This document shows positions 50,103 through 60,644 of a stretch of DNA of 64,000 nt, piece by piece. Numbering within the stretch: the first letter of the stretch is position 1; the number at the start of each line of letters is the position of its first letter. A program made the position numbers and the translations under genes. The notes below the pieces were generated by a model. The model ran no database searches. It had not been told where the DNA came from and saw nothing but the letters and a program-made list of their open reading frames with translations. The stretch is from Branchiostoma floridae (Eukaryota > Chordata > Leptocardii > Amphioxiformes > Branchiostomatidae), in NCBI RefSeq assembly GCF_000003815.2, contig NC_049991.1, positions 12,896,711-12,960,710 on the forward strand. The letters run 5' to 3'.

Positions 50103-50726
50103 TCATACTGCCGACTCCCGTCTCCCCGGCAGTCTTTGCAGAACGATGCCGTTTGGCTCAAGTTCTTTAAATGGGAATTCAACGGCACTTCTCGGTCGGG
50201 GTGGGTTGTCCTGTCGCAGATAGTTCGCCTGGTGGTTGGCATTGACGTGTTTCAGGAATGGACTCACTCCTACGACGGTATGCACATTTCTCGTTCGAGG
50301 CTTGGGGTTCATGGGGAAGGTGTTGAGGTGCAACTCGTGGAAACTCCTCCGCCGAGGGCTGGGCTGCCTCAGGAAGGGGTTGTGGAGGGGTTGTTGGGGC
50401 CGCATCACGGGCGACTGGTGCGCGCTTCTGGACATCCGAGGTCTGTCGGGCTTCAAAAATGGGTTCGGCAGGTTTTGTCTTTTGTTTGACACTGCGCTGA
50501 CAAGGTGATTGACAAATGCTTTCTCTATAGCATCCTTTCCTTTGGCATTTTCGCTCTCGTTCTCGTTATCTTCGGCATACAACTCTGACATGTAAGGTTT
50601 GCTATGCTTGACTGAACTGTAAGCAAACGCCCTGGTCGCCATTATAACGTCCGCTTCCACTTCAGATCTTTTCCTCTTTTTCCTCTTCCGCCCAACCTCC
50701 TCTCCCTTCAAACAGCCGTGGGTGCC
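50103..50726 (-). CDS. Gene B exon 8 (visible numbering): C-tail and stop
   Basis: Codes 207 residues. A basic cluster RKRKKRKR follows the membrane-proximal end. Two NPF motifs ([15 protein letters not shown]) could bind EH-domain endocytic proteins. The end is RRESAV. Pro/Arg/Asn-rich and probably disordered. Acceptor TTATTTCTCCCACAG. Confidence 0.88.
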   Translation of the reverse strand, partial: GTHGCLKGEEVGRKRKKRKRSEVEADVIMATRAFAYSSVKHSKPYMSELYAEDNENESENAKGKDAIEKAFVNHLVSAVSNKRQNLPNPFLKPDRPRMSRSAHQSPVMRPQQPLHNPFLRQPSPRRRSFHELHLNTFPMNPKPRTRNVHTVVGVSPFLKHVNANHQANYLRQDNPPRPRSAVEFPFKELEPNGIVLQRLPGRRESAV

Positions 50727-53700
50727 CTGTGGGAGAAATAACAGGAATATTGTAATAATGACGTTCCCACTGGAGAAGAGGAGCAACCCACTTGATCTTT
50801 AAATGGCGGAATATTAGATATCTCTGAGGACTACGTACCCTGCTAACGATTGCCAATAGTTCTTTCTTGTCGAATTCACACCGCCTCAGTGGCTCCCGTA
50901 AGCACCTGTAGAAGAAGTGCTCTAGAAACAGGATGACGATGCTGAGGACTATGGCGGCCAGGAGGAGGTAGAACACTCCAGCGGTGTTCTCTATGCCGAG
51001 CGGGTGGGTGTCCAGATCAGACGACGCCTGGTTGCACGATCCTGTCAGCCACAGTTCGTGCAGCTCTTCCAGTTTACCTGCATGGACGAGCAATGGGGTA
51101 TGCTGCCAGTTAGCGAGCGCCTGGAGGAAATCACATAGTTTACAGCACATATTATGCAGACAATGCGGCACCTTGCGAGAAGTAGAGATGGGAATAGATG
51201 TAGATAACGTATATTGAAGACTACAGTTAACTCTATTACCGGAGACTCTAATGTTTACCGAGTAGGTCGTTGTATATATGGGGTGAAATATCTATTCCTT
51301 TCTGTAATGTTTTTGAGACAAGGAATTCTCGCAAGATGAACCCGCAAGGGCTGAAGACGGTTTGAAGTCTGCAACACACAAGCGCTGAACAAGACAGGCT
51401 CCATGATTTGTCGATGCGTGTCAACTCGATACATTGCGACATATTACTTCATGTGAACAACAGTGCAGGTCAAACATAAAGTCACAAGGATCGGTATTGT
51501 GAGGTCCTTGGTCTGCGGGTAAACAGTCGTTACAGTGGAATAGAAGTCATGAAGTTAACATCAATTCCAACCTCATCGTTACCAGGATCACCCCACGTGC
51601 TTTAGGACTCTGGGCCCAGCTCATTTTGGCCTCACAACTGCGTGCTGCCGGGTATCCCATCAACATTATTCGGACACCGCCACTTTATCTATGCACAAGA
51701 GGTAGTGTATTCATAGTGCCGTGGGCGTCTACTGATATTTCCCGGCCTTCAGCGCTACAGATTAAATCTACTTAATTGTGGTTTCTTGTTGCCGATCGTG
51801 TTTATCTGGCCATCTAAAAATGTATCCAGAACCAAAATGAGTCAAGTTGTCTTTGCTGAAACTTTTATGGTTAGAGATGATCTAGAAAAGTGATGTGGCC
51901 CGAGAAATGAACAGGATGTGAAGCAGTGCGCAACCCTGGTAACGGGGCTGGCACAGACCATGAGTAAGCATCACACAGTGGACAGGGTTGTCGAAAAAAT
52001 ACACTTTGCTCTCTTTCTAGACCGGGGAGTGCAAAAAAATACCGACACGTTTTGCTCCATGAAAAAAAAAAGTGAAAAAATGTTGGGAAAAATGACTTGA
52101 AGGGGGACAGCACGAGACGGACATCCGCATAAAAGTAGAAAACACAAGCCGTACTCGCTAGGTACCACGGGGGTTTTGGAAGTGGTGAGGTGTCACAAAC
52201 CCCAGAAAGCCACTTTGTATGAAGATCTTCTATAAAATCTGTGGGTAAAAACAATAAAATCCGTAAGATAGTCTCCAAAACCTTTCCTTGGAGTACACAT
52301 CTTACGTAAAAATTCACTCAAGGTAACAATACAAGTGTCGCTCCAAGGATTAAATTCGAAAATGCCGTTGAGATTACTGACACAGCATTCGGGACGATAG
52401 CAGAAAAATAACACATAGCGTATCACACACAAAACGTTCTCTGTAAAGAAGAAATTTGGTTTGAAGAGAAAATCGAATATAATATATATTTCTGTGTTCG
52501 TTAATATGACTGTTGTAGTGCAAAATCCATTCCATAGAATTGTGCCATTCACTAGAATCATACTGTTGCGAACGTTGTCTTTCTATAATATTCACTGAAT
52601 GAATTTGTAAAACCTTAAAAGCGCACGAATAAGAAAAAAGACACAATAATACATTAAAATATCATTCAAATCACCCGAATAGAAACAGGCCTCTCTTAGG
52701 GCGAACGATGAAACTGCAAGACGTGAAATATCTTAATATACGAGTTATGCTTTTTCTTGCCTTGGAATTGTGTCGCAAACTAATAACGGTACATTTCAAA
52801 ATATGAAGCCATTTCGAACGACGTGTATCTTGTTGCACACGGAATGAAAACGACAATTTGCAAGGGACTCGGTGTGTTCAACTGCAGCGCCTGACACGGT
52901 ATCAACATAAATACCGTGTCCTATGAGTTAGTATGCTTATTTCCTTATGTCACGGCATAAGGTAACTTTACACAAGACTAACCAATTAGTAGATTCTCGA
53001 CAGATCATTTTGCACGGCTCACTTCACCCTGCTGAGAGGGTGCTTTCTCGCGTCTTCATCTTCTACTTAATGGTTGCAGCATAATTTAGGGCACAATGAA
53101 GCGGTATATAAAGTGAACGCCTTATTTGCTATGTGGGTCAAAGACCGTGGTGTATTTGCCTTCACTGAAATCGAAACAGACTCTTCAGATATTGATATTC
53201 CGTGGATATGCTCTGATAACATCATTCAATCCATTCTGCATGTGTCAAGGTTTGGAGGCGAGTTTCCCTGCTTGTGAATTTATACTTTCATGCAGAAAAT
53301 AAAGACACATCTTTTTGTAAAAGAAGATGGAATGCAACAGTATGTAGCAAATCAGTTCTCAGAGGTGTAACAGTTATATAGTGAACCGATGACTTGGTAT
53401 CAGAAAAAATCTTTCGTATTGTGAGGTATCCCGTTTCTATGTAAAGGTAATATGAAAATGTTTCTTCATACAATCATCAAGAGGATATCTGCTGAGACGT
53501 GGCAATCTTCGAAAGAAGATAGAGTCTCTCTGACCGAGTTAGCACACAGTGTTATTTCTCCGTCTTTAAAGTGTTGATTATGAACAGTCGTGTTTGCTGA
53601 AAATTCTCACTGAAAAAGATAACCGTGATACGCCATATCAACTGTGAAAAGCACACCGTACCCAAGAAGCCTGCAGCTGAGTGGGTGACGCGTATGCGGC

Positions 53701-56700
53701 AGCAGGAAAATGACTCGAAATGAAATGGCCTCTTATTGATTATTCATCTGATGATGAAAATGGGGCGAGAAAATTGTACCTATGATGCTTCTCAGCGCTA
53801 TTGACAAGCCAGTCCGTTTAGTACCTGAAAATCTAGTTCGATGGAGACTCGCAACAACTACTGGCCTTTATTGGGAATGACAAAACTGCCTTATGTTGAA
53901 AACACTAACTTCAATATTTGCAACATCATCACATATGTCTATTGGTAATGGATTTCATATGTACCCGTAACAGACCTTACCATTCGCAAAATACGAAAGG
54001 AGAGCGAGGTCGATATCGTCGACCCACTCCGAGTTCTTGGGAAAGCCTATACCGTAGCCGGTGGTGGCGAACACATTGCCGTGCGCGATGGTTCGGAGTT
54101 GACAGCCTTCGTCCTTCCCCGCTTCGTAGTTCAGCACGGCGGCATCGTAGATGAAGGCGTCCAGGGTGCTGCTTGTACATATGGACATAGATAAAGGGCA
54201 TGACCACACTGAACAAGAATATCATTCATTACATCTTTGATTTTTGTCTAAAGCCCCGGTAATGCTTTGGTCACATTTGGAGGGCCCTGCCGGGCAGTTT
54301 GTGCACTTTCGGGTGTGACCCATACGTGGTATATGCGGCTACCGGGCTATTTTGGGGCCCGGTCGGGCCACGGATTTTTATAAATTAATTCAGGGCCCGG
54401 CGACAAATAGATGTTGTGACCGCTAGAACACTAACAGTTACCCCCGCGTTATGCAGCAGTCCACCGGGACAAATTTGCGTCTCCGGAGCCTAGCCGAGGC
54501 TACACCTCCGACGTGGGAATTGTAACTGAAGCATCTCACAGAGCCGCCCCTCCCCCACACCAGCCAACTAAGGTTTTCGGCAATGACTACTATCTTTTAA
54601 CGCCAACCATGTCCTAGTTATGACACTACCACTTCCTAACCAGTACCAGTAAATGACTTAGGCTTACGTCGCATTTCCAAACCTGGGCCTGTCGGGTAGC
54701 GTTCGGGAAAGAAAAGTATGATATACAAGATAAGAAACTACACAAGGGCATTACCTGATTGTATATATTTTTACGAATACATTTCTTTTTCTCGTTTCCA
54801 CAAACAGCCCGGCCAGGCCCCTGTTTGGAAATGTGACGCTAGCTTCACTCCTGACCGAGCCCTGAGTGCTTCTAACCTACTCTCAACCATCCCGACCTCT
54901 AGCCGTAAGCTGACGAGTCCCTCCCGGCTGATTATCAACAGATTGTTACCCCTCTCACGAGCAAATTGACATAATCAGGAATATTAAAAAAAGAGGTAAC
55001 TTTTGTTTTCATCAAAGTGATTCTATGTTCTTCTATGGTTCTTCTTTTTTTAGGTCGCGTGTTGGTTTGCTGACTTCGCTCACAAGTAGTATGTGACTTC
55101 CATAAACCAGCGGAACATCGCTTCACATTACCATTACTTTCCGCTTGCTCTAAAGAATTTGCTACTCTCTGTTCGATAGATAAATTCAACTACATTCTGG
55201 GAGGCGATAACCCTCAATGTGTACAAGAAGGCAAATATATCCACGAATGTTTATACCGTAGAACTAATAGTGTTAATGACATGCTAGACCCTATATGTTG
55301 ATTTATTCATACCTATAGATATCCATATATGTGTGTTTAGTTGTACTGTAAGTAGTTGTTATACATGTAGACCTTACGAAAGTCGCTGTACTGTTGTCGT
55401 GTCAATAAAGATTGTATTTACCTGCATCATATGTGTATTTTGTTTACTTTACGTGTTTTATTTATCATTCTACTCCATTTTTATACAGGATGGAGGAAGC
55501 ACCAAAATACCCGATGGTTCATGATAATAATTGTACATCACTAAACATAGATAATGTGCAGCACTCACCCTCCCTTTAGGGCTGTTATTGCGGCATTGAC
55601 GCTCGGTTGGTTGTACCTATTCATGTACTCGTGCATTCTCCTGAAATTCTTGGCAATAAAAGCTTCGGTACTGCCGTTGGGTTTCGTTCCGAACCTGAAT
55701 GAGTGGGCGTACGGATTGCTGAACTGTAAAGAGAGAAAAAATCATCAAATTAATACTTACGCCTGCAGAAATAGGATAGCAAAGAAGTAATAAAATGCAA
55801 ATAGCTATCACACTCATTACGACAGTATTGCAATTGTATTATCCGCAAAATTTAGTAGCAGATTTTAATTTAATGAAGTGTCATCATGGGGTTCATCAGA
55901 TTATGGCTACTGTCTTGGAAGAAACTATCAACTTAATTGTATGAGGAAATTTCCCCTGTACTGATGATTGGTCCTCCATTGTGCTACCCCTTGGTTCTCA
56001 TCGACTTAAAACTCACCCACAAAAAATCGAAACAGCAAATTGAGAAGTTTTAGTCGCAGGAAGATATATATATATATGTCTTAACTTCTTCTAGATTTCA
56101 ACTCACCTCATACAGAGATGAACCTAATATGATACTGATGGCATTACTTTCTGAGTCATCCTTATAGATGACTGTGAGAAACTATATGGACATCACGTCC
56201 AACATTGCGAGGTGTAAACGCAAGTAGGCGGAGAAGATTTATCTCCGTTCTGATACATCCCGGCGGCCATGGACGAGCTGTGACGTCAATGGCGGGATGA
56301 AGTGTTCGCAGGTTAATCCTGACCCCGACACTGTTATTATTTTGATGTTCAGTCTGATTTCCGTTAATGTCCCGGCGTTACCCCAAGGCACGCTCGATTT
56401 TCTATTTGTCATTCTAGGCAGATGAACTCTCATAAACAGAGTTGGTGGGTATAATTTGATTGGATAAGATTACGACGTCTTCAGTGCTTTATATCGAATT
56501 TTTGCTAAAGAATTAAGACCTTTATTGCATTATTTTGCCACACCGGGCTAAGTACAGGTCACAACAAGACATGTTGAAGAAAAACATTTAACAGATACAG
56601 GATAAAACTAACGTTGGATAAAAGAACAGATATGCTTTATGTTTTTTTCCGGTTTCAATATGTACTTTGTGGCAGCTGATCTTAAGTCTTGTAACTTCAT

Positions 56701-59700
56701 TCATGTCCCTCATATTTTCATTACTTAGATATTTTATTAAAGATCTGCGTAGGCAAGTGCATTTTCGATTGTCAGTGATAGTGAGTACATTACTATGGTA
56801 TGATTTAGTTTGTCGTTTGCCAATACCCTCAGATTACACAAAACATGCATGACTACACTGTCACACTTGGCTATGTTGGACTCTAGAGGGAGACAAAGGA
56901 AAAGACAATTTGCAATGGCGTACAACAGCGGTTCTATCCAGTTGGCAGACTTGCCGATGTTCTGATTATTGCTACATGTGGCAATGGTGAGAGTGCAGTG
57001 AGTGCTTCCATGACGTACATCACGTAAAGGCCCCCTCTCACTTGACGTGCGGCACGCTTGCGGCATTGCTGCGTTCGGAAGATGCTCAACGAATTTCAGA
57101 GATAAAGAACGAATTTTCTTACTTGTTGTGTATTTTGTGGTCTTCTATGTCACACTTTTACGTATTGCGCAATATCTGAATTATAACAAATCGGAGAAAA
57201 TAACAAAACAGTACCGCAGGAACGAACTTAGCAATGCCGCAAGCGTGCCGCACGTCAAGTGGAGAGGGGGCCTTAACCTGTGAAATGACGTACCTTTTCG
57301 TCTGTCAGCCCGGTAATGGCCTCCGTGTACTCCTCCTGGATCATGAAAGCTGCCAGGTTGGCTGTGTAGGTCGCCAGGAAGATGACGGCGAAGAACGCCC
57401 AGAAGGTGATCATGTACTTGCTGGTCGCACCGCGAGGATTCTCAACTGGCACGGAGTTGTTGAAGATGAGGGCCCAGAGGAGCCAGAAAGCTTTTCCCAC
57501 TGTGAATCTGCCAGCTACAGAAAGTACAATATACAAACTATTCCGTTACATCAAGTCAAAAATATACGTCATACAAAATCAATTTGCAAATACAAGTGAG
57601 AGATGATGGAGGTTGTGTATATGTGTATGTGAAACTCGGGAATACCCAAATGGAATGTTTTGATATTTGGTATGTAGGTAGGTCTTGATGAAACCTTGGG
57701 AATTCTTAGGGGAATTTGGGGCCCCAACCGGCTTGTTATGGTATTGTAGAGGATCATCGGGTTTTTGTAAGATGGTAAGGTCGCCAAACTGATGCGGTAG
57801 ACAGCTCTTGTTCTCCGAAAAATGTCCTATCGAGTTTTGTTATTTAGCGGGTGATGTTGGAACTGCCTGGGAGGTTTTTGCAATTTTTTTCAAGAGGACA
57901 ACTGACGAAAGGAAGGATGAATTCCCATCATTGTCATCATCATCATTATCGGTCGGCTTCTGTGCAGTCGATCACAAGTCTTGTCCACGTCTGTCTGTCC
58001 GCAGTCAGTGCAGCATGCATGCATGTAAGTTGGGCATGCAGGCAAGTCTAAATATTTCATTGAGGTATAGGGTCACCAAACTTCATTTATGTAATTCACA
58101 TACCTTCACTTGCTCTTGGTGGAGCGTCATCTTGGAAATATAAGAATCACATTGTCTTAGTCATATTCATGTACGTACATGTATTATTTGGTTGCAATCG
58201 TCCTTCGTGCAAACATCCAGAATCTTCAAAATCCGAAATCCAAATGACGTTAAGATTATTCCGGTTGCATTTTATGCCGAGGTCCATGTTTGACAAACAA
58301 ACAAACAAACAACAAACAGACAAACAGTGCTTACCTGACGGGTGAAGGTTGCCCGCGTATCCCTCCGGACTGAAGAACTCGAAGGCCATAACGGTAAAAG
58401 CTACGCACGACAGGCACACCGCAAACATCGCCATCCATGCGAAAACATCGAAAGGTTCTGCAAAGAAACGTAAAGTTCATAGCCACAGATGATAACGTAT
58501 GATTTCTCGTTCTAGCATACAGTGCACGTAACAATAAATTCGACATGATTTGAATACGATGGACAACTTTCGTACTTTCTTGGAAATTTCTAGGTCTGGT
58601 GTTAACCTTTTGTTTCAGATAGAATCAAGCAAATCTAGTTTTCTATCATAGTCTTAAATTGTACCAATAAGATTCCATTTAACATAAGGTAACTCCCCAA
58701 TGTAAAATTTGTAAGTACAAAAGCTATATGATATAGTTGTGCCAACTTGTGCGTATCTTATATCGTTTCCTTATTTTCTTATGTTATTGATGTTGATTTG
58801 CTTCTCTTCTTCCGTTTATCTTATTTTCGATATTTTCGCATATAATGTATATGTATATATCTTATAATTATTAATAATTGACATAATCAAAATGTTATCA
58901 ACTGCAAGTAAAGTTTTTGGTTTCTCAAGCATTTTGCTCTTACCGTTTGTACTTTCATGGTTGTTTGTATCAATTTTTGGCAAATAAGCAATAAACAAAC
59001 AATAAACAAATAACCACACGAACCTAGAAATGCTGTGGCTGGCACGACCCCCTTCCGTCTCCTGGTCATGACGGATATCCCCGTCTCCACAAACGGCATG
59101 GAAAAGTCGACAACCGTCGCTCTCTCTTTGGTAATTGTAATGGACCCTAGGGCCATTTGGGCGTGACCCTTCACGAGCTCGCCTATGCAGCCCGTCCATT
59201 TTCCCTTCTCGTATTTGCCGTGTTTGTTGTCCGGCACCAGGTACAGGTCGTAGGAGAACATGACGTCTCTGGCCAGCTCCTTCAGCAGGTCGATGCAGAA
59301 TCCCGTACAGCACATCTTGATCCCTCCCCTGGCGGTACGGTTTCTGTCAACATGAATGTGTAATGTCGTGTAGATTCGGAAGACATTAAAGCCGGGTTCA
59401 CACACTTGCGTGTATATTCAAGTCCGTTCTAGGTCCGTATGGAATTTTTAGCCTCTACCAGGCTTCACAGGTTGCTGGAAAATTGCTAGATATTGAAAAA
59501 AATCTAGACACATAGCATTCCAGAGGAGCTATCACCTGTTCGATGGCATGTTATCTGGCTATATCTGTCCAATTTGTATCATTTTTCCTGCGACCTGTGG
59601 AGACCGGTGAGACGGCTTCCATATATGAATATATACGCACGTGTGAGCCCAATTCAACTTGCTTAGCACGAAAGTTTAGCTGAGTTGGTAAACCACATTA

Positions 59701-60644
59701 TAGACAAGGTTAAACCATTCTCAAACCAACCTTCTCTTAACTGGGGACGGGGAGGGGGCGAAATCGACTTTTAGCAAACTTCGACCCGCTGCCAATGCCA
59801 CACAAGTCACGTCTCCATTCGAAATTGTAGGGAGTCCGATTCTTTTTTGTTAAAGAACAGTTTAACCTTTTCTCGTAATCAACTCGCCTATTTCATATTG
59901 AAACCCCCATATTTTAATGGAATTACAAAGATGAACGGATATTCAGCTTCAATCAGGGTTTTGCTAAGAGCAGAATTACTAACGTCTGCTAACAGAGACT
60001 ATGTGTAATGTATGATGGTCGCTCTGGCTATTTCCTGATAAAGAACAATGGCTACAACCTTTCCGTTGGAGCATCCACACAGAAAGATTCAATTTCGCCC
60101 GTCGCTTCTGATAACCTTGGGATTTAAAACGCGTCGCAGTGCATGCATAGTAGGTAGTGTTGCCTTGTTACGAAACAGACTTTTGCCTTTTGATCGAATT
60201 GCTCTATAAGGTATTCGTTTGATTCAATTGGCACGCCTCACTGCCAGGCTTTTAGTGCAATCGAAAGTACTCGGTGACCGTTTACCTTTTTAGCATCTGT
60301 TTTCACAGTTAACGTGATGTAATGTACAACTGACTTTAAACTTAATAATGATTCTTCGATGAAGGTTAGACATCCATGTAATAAGATACGGCAAAAAGCA
60401 GAATCCCCAAATTGAGTAACTGCTATTTGGAGCATAATAGTGATTTTATTTACATTTTCTTGCATTCCACAGTGTTATGACACTCTCCTGTGATGTCCGG
60501 CTCGGTGGCCGTAATGAAGGGGTGCTCCAGGACGGCAACAATACGGATGTGTTTGTCCTTAGAGATTCCGTTAGGAGGAGATGCCTTATTCCCCGGCCAT
60601 GTCACCCCTTCCATGTACAGGCTGTCTTTATTCCAGCTTCCCAC
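50103..60644 (-). CDS. GRIN2-like: Gene B: GluN2-like NMDA glutamate receptor subunit, ligand-binding domain to C-terminus
   Basis: Minus-strand exons in order: 60644-60454, 59343-59024, 58457-58335, 57514-57294, 55723-55569, 54168-53981, 51077-50839, 50726-50103. All junctions are GT-AG and in frame (2,061 nt, 686 residues plus stop). It encodes S1, M1, pore loop with FNN, M3 (TYTANLAAF), S2, M4 and a 207-residue C-tail. Every glutamate contact of GluN2 is present (H105, S131, T133, R138, S303, T304, Y344, D345 in this partial numbering), so a glutamate-binding GluN2 subunit is expected, working with a GluN1 partner. The amino-terminal domain was not found in 60.7-64 kb; it probably lies beyond the window. 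It is tail-to-tail with gene A, stops 4.2 kb apart. The C-terminus ESAV is a class I PDZ ligand. Confidence 0.94.
50839..51077 (-). CDS. Gene B exon 7: end of S2, M4
   Basis: [14 protein letters not shown] gives the conserved S2 cysteine, then [19 protein letters not shown] begins M4. It joins in one exon what gene A splits into exons 12 and 13. Donor AGCAGG/GTACGT, phase 0. Confidence 0.94.
53981..54168 (-). CDS. Gene B exon 6: S2 core
   Basis: [20 protein letters not shown] carries the ligand-binding Asp; [15 protein letters not shown] follows. The acceptor reads ACAAGCAG/C, a tandem NAGNAG site; using CAG gives the length of other GluN2 subunits, AAG would add one Ser. Donor AATG/GTAAGG. 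Confidence 0.93.
54658..54847. mobile_element. MITE family M2, copy 2 (gene B intron)
   Basis: CGCATTTCCAAACCTGGGCC at the left pairs with GGCCCCTGTTTGGAAATGTG at the right, with an AT-rich core. A further related half-element (TGGTCACATTTGGAGGGCCC) lies at ~54270. Confidence 0.7.
55569..55723 (-). CDS. Gene B exon 5: S2, gamma-carboxyl contacts
   Basis: [19 protein letters not shown] keeps the GST motif (Ser-Thr contacts) that gene A has lost at Thr. Phase 0 to phase 2; the same position as gene A exon 10. Confidence 0.94.
57027..57274. mobile_element. MITE family M1, copy 3 (248 bp) 19 bp after gene B exon 4
   Basis: Tips AAGGCCCCCTCTCACTTGAC and CAAGTGGAGAGGGGGCCTT; inner arms GCGGCATTGCTGCGTTCG / CGAACTTAGCAATGCCGC. 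The core AGAGATAAAGAACGAATTTT is shared with copies 1 and 2, but the outer tips differ from theirs. Confidence 0.85.
57294..57514 (-). CDS. Gene B exon 4: pore loop and M3
   Basis: [20 protein letters not shown] is the GluN2 M2 loop with [23 protein letters not shown] is M3, with Thr where most receptors have the first Ser of SYTANLAAF. Donor GAAAAG/GTACGT, phase 0. Confidence 0.95.
58288..58328. repeat. Simple repeat (CAAA)n-like
   Basis: Runs of ACAA/CAAA units immediately before the donor-proximal side of gene B exon 3. Confidence 0.7.
58335..58457 (-). CDS. Gene B exon 3: M1
   Basis: [20 protein letters not shown] then [15 protein letters not shown]1 followed by the FEFFSP motif of GluN2. 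Phase 1 to phase 1, donor TCAG/GTAAGC. Confidence 0.94.
59024..59343 (-). CDS. Gene B exon 2: S1
   Basis: [18 protein letters not shown] and SITITKER carry the S1 cysteines and ligand contacts. One exon here equals gene A exons 6 and 7. Donor CTAG/GTTCGT, phase 1. Confidence 0.95.
59394..59650. mobile_element. 257-bp MITE 50 bp upstream of gene B exon 2
   Basis: GGGTTCACACACTTGCGTGT at the left is the inverted match of GCACGTGTGAGCCC at the right with several mismatches; GTATATTC/GAATATATAC continue the arms. Confidence 0.7.
60353..60424. repeat. Dispersed repeat fragment, copy 3
   Basis: TTCGATGAAGGTTAGACATC followed by AGCAGAATCCCC and TTGAGTAACTGCT: module A and both orientations of a shortened module B. 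It lies in gene B intron 1, 30 bp past exon 1. Confidence 0.6.
60454..60644 (-). CDS. Gene B exon 1 (first visible): start of S1
   Basis: [18 protein letters not shown] matches GluN2 VGRWxxxxLxLxxxxWP at the amino-terminal domain/S1 border; [12 protein letters not shown] and [10 protein letters not shown] follow. Acceptor ACGTTGTTTCAG, phase 0; donor AAAAT/GTAAAT, phase 2. Phases are identical to gene A exon 5. Confidence 0.93.
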
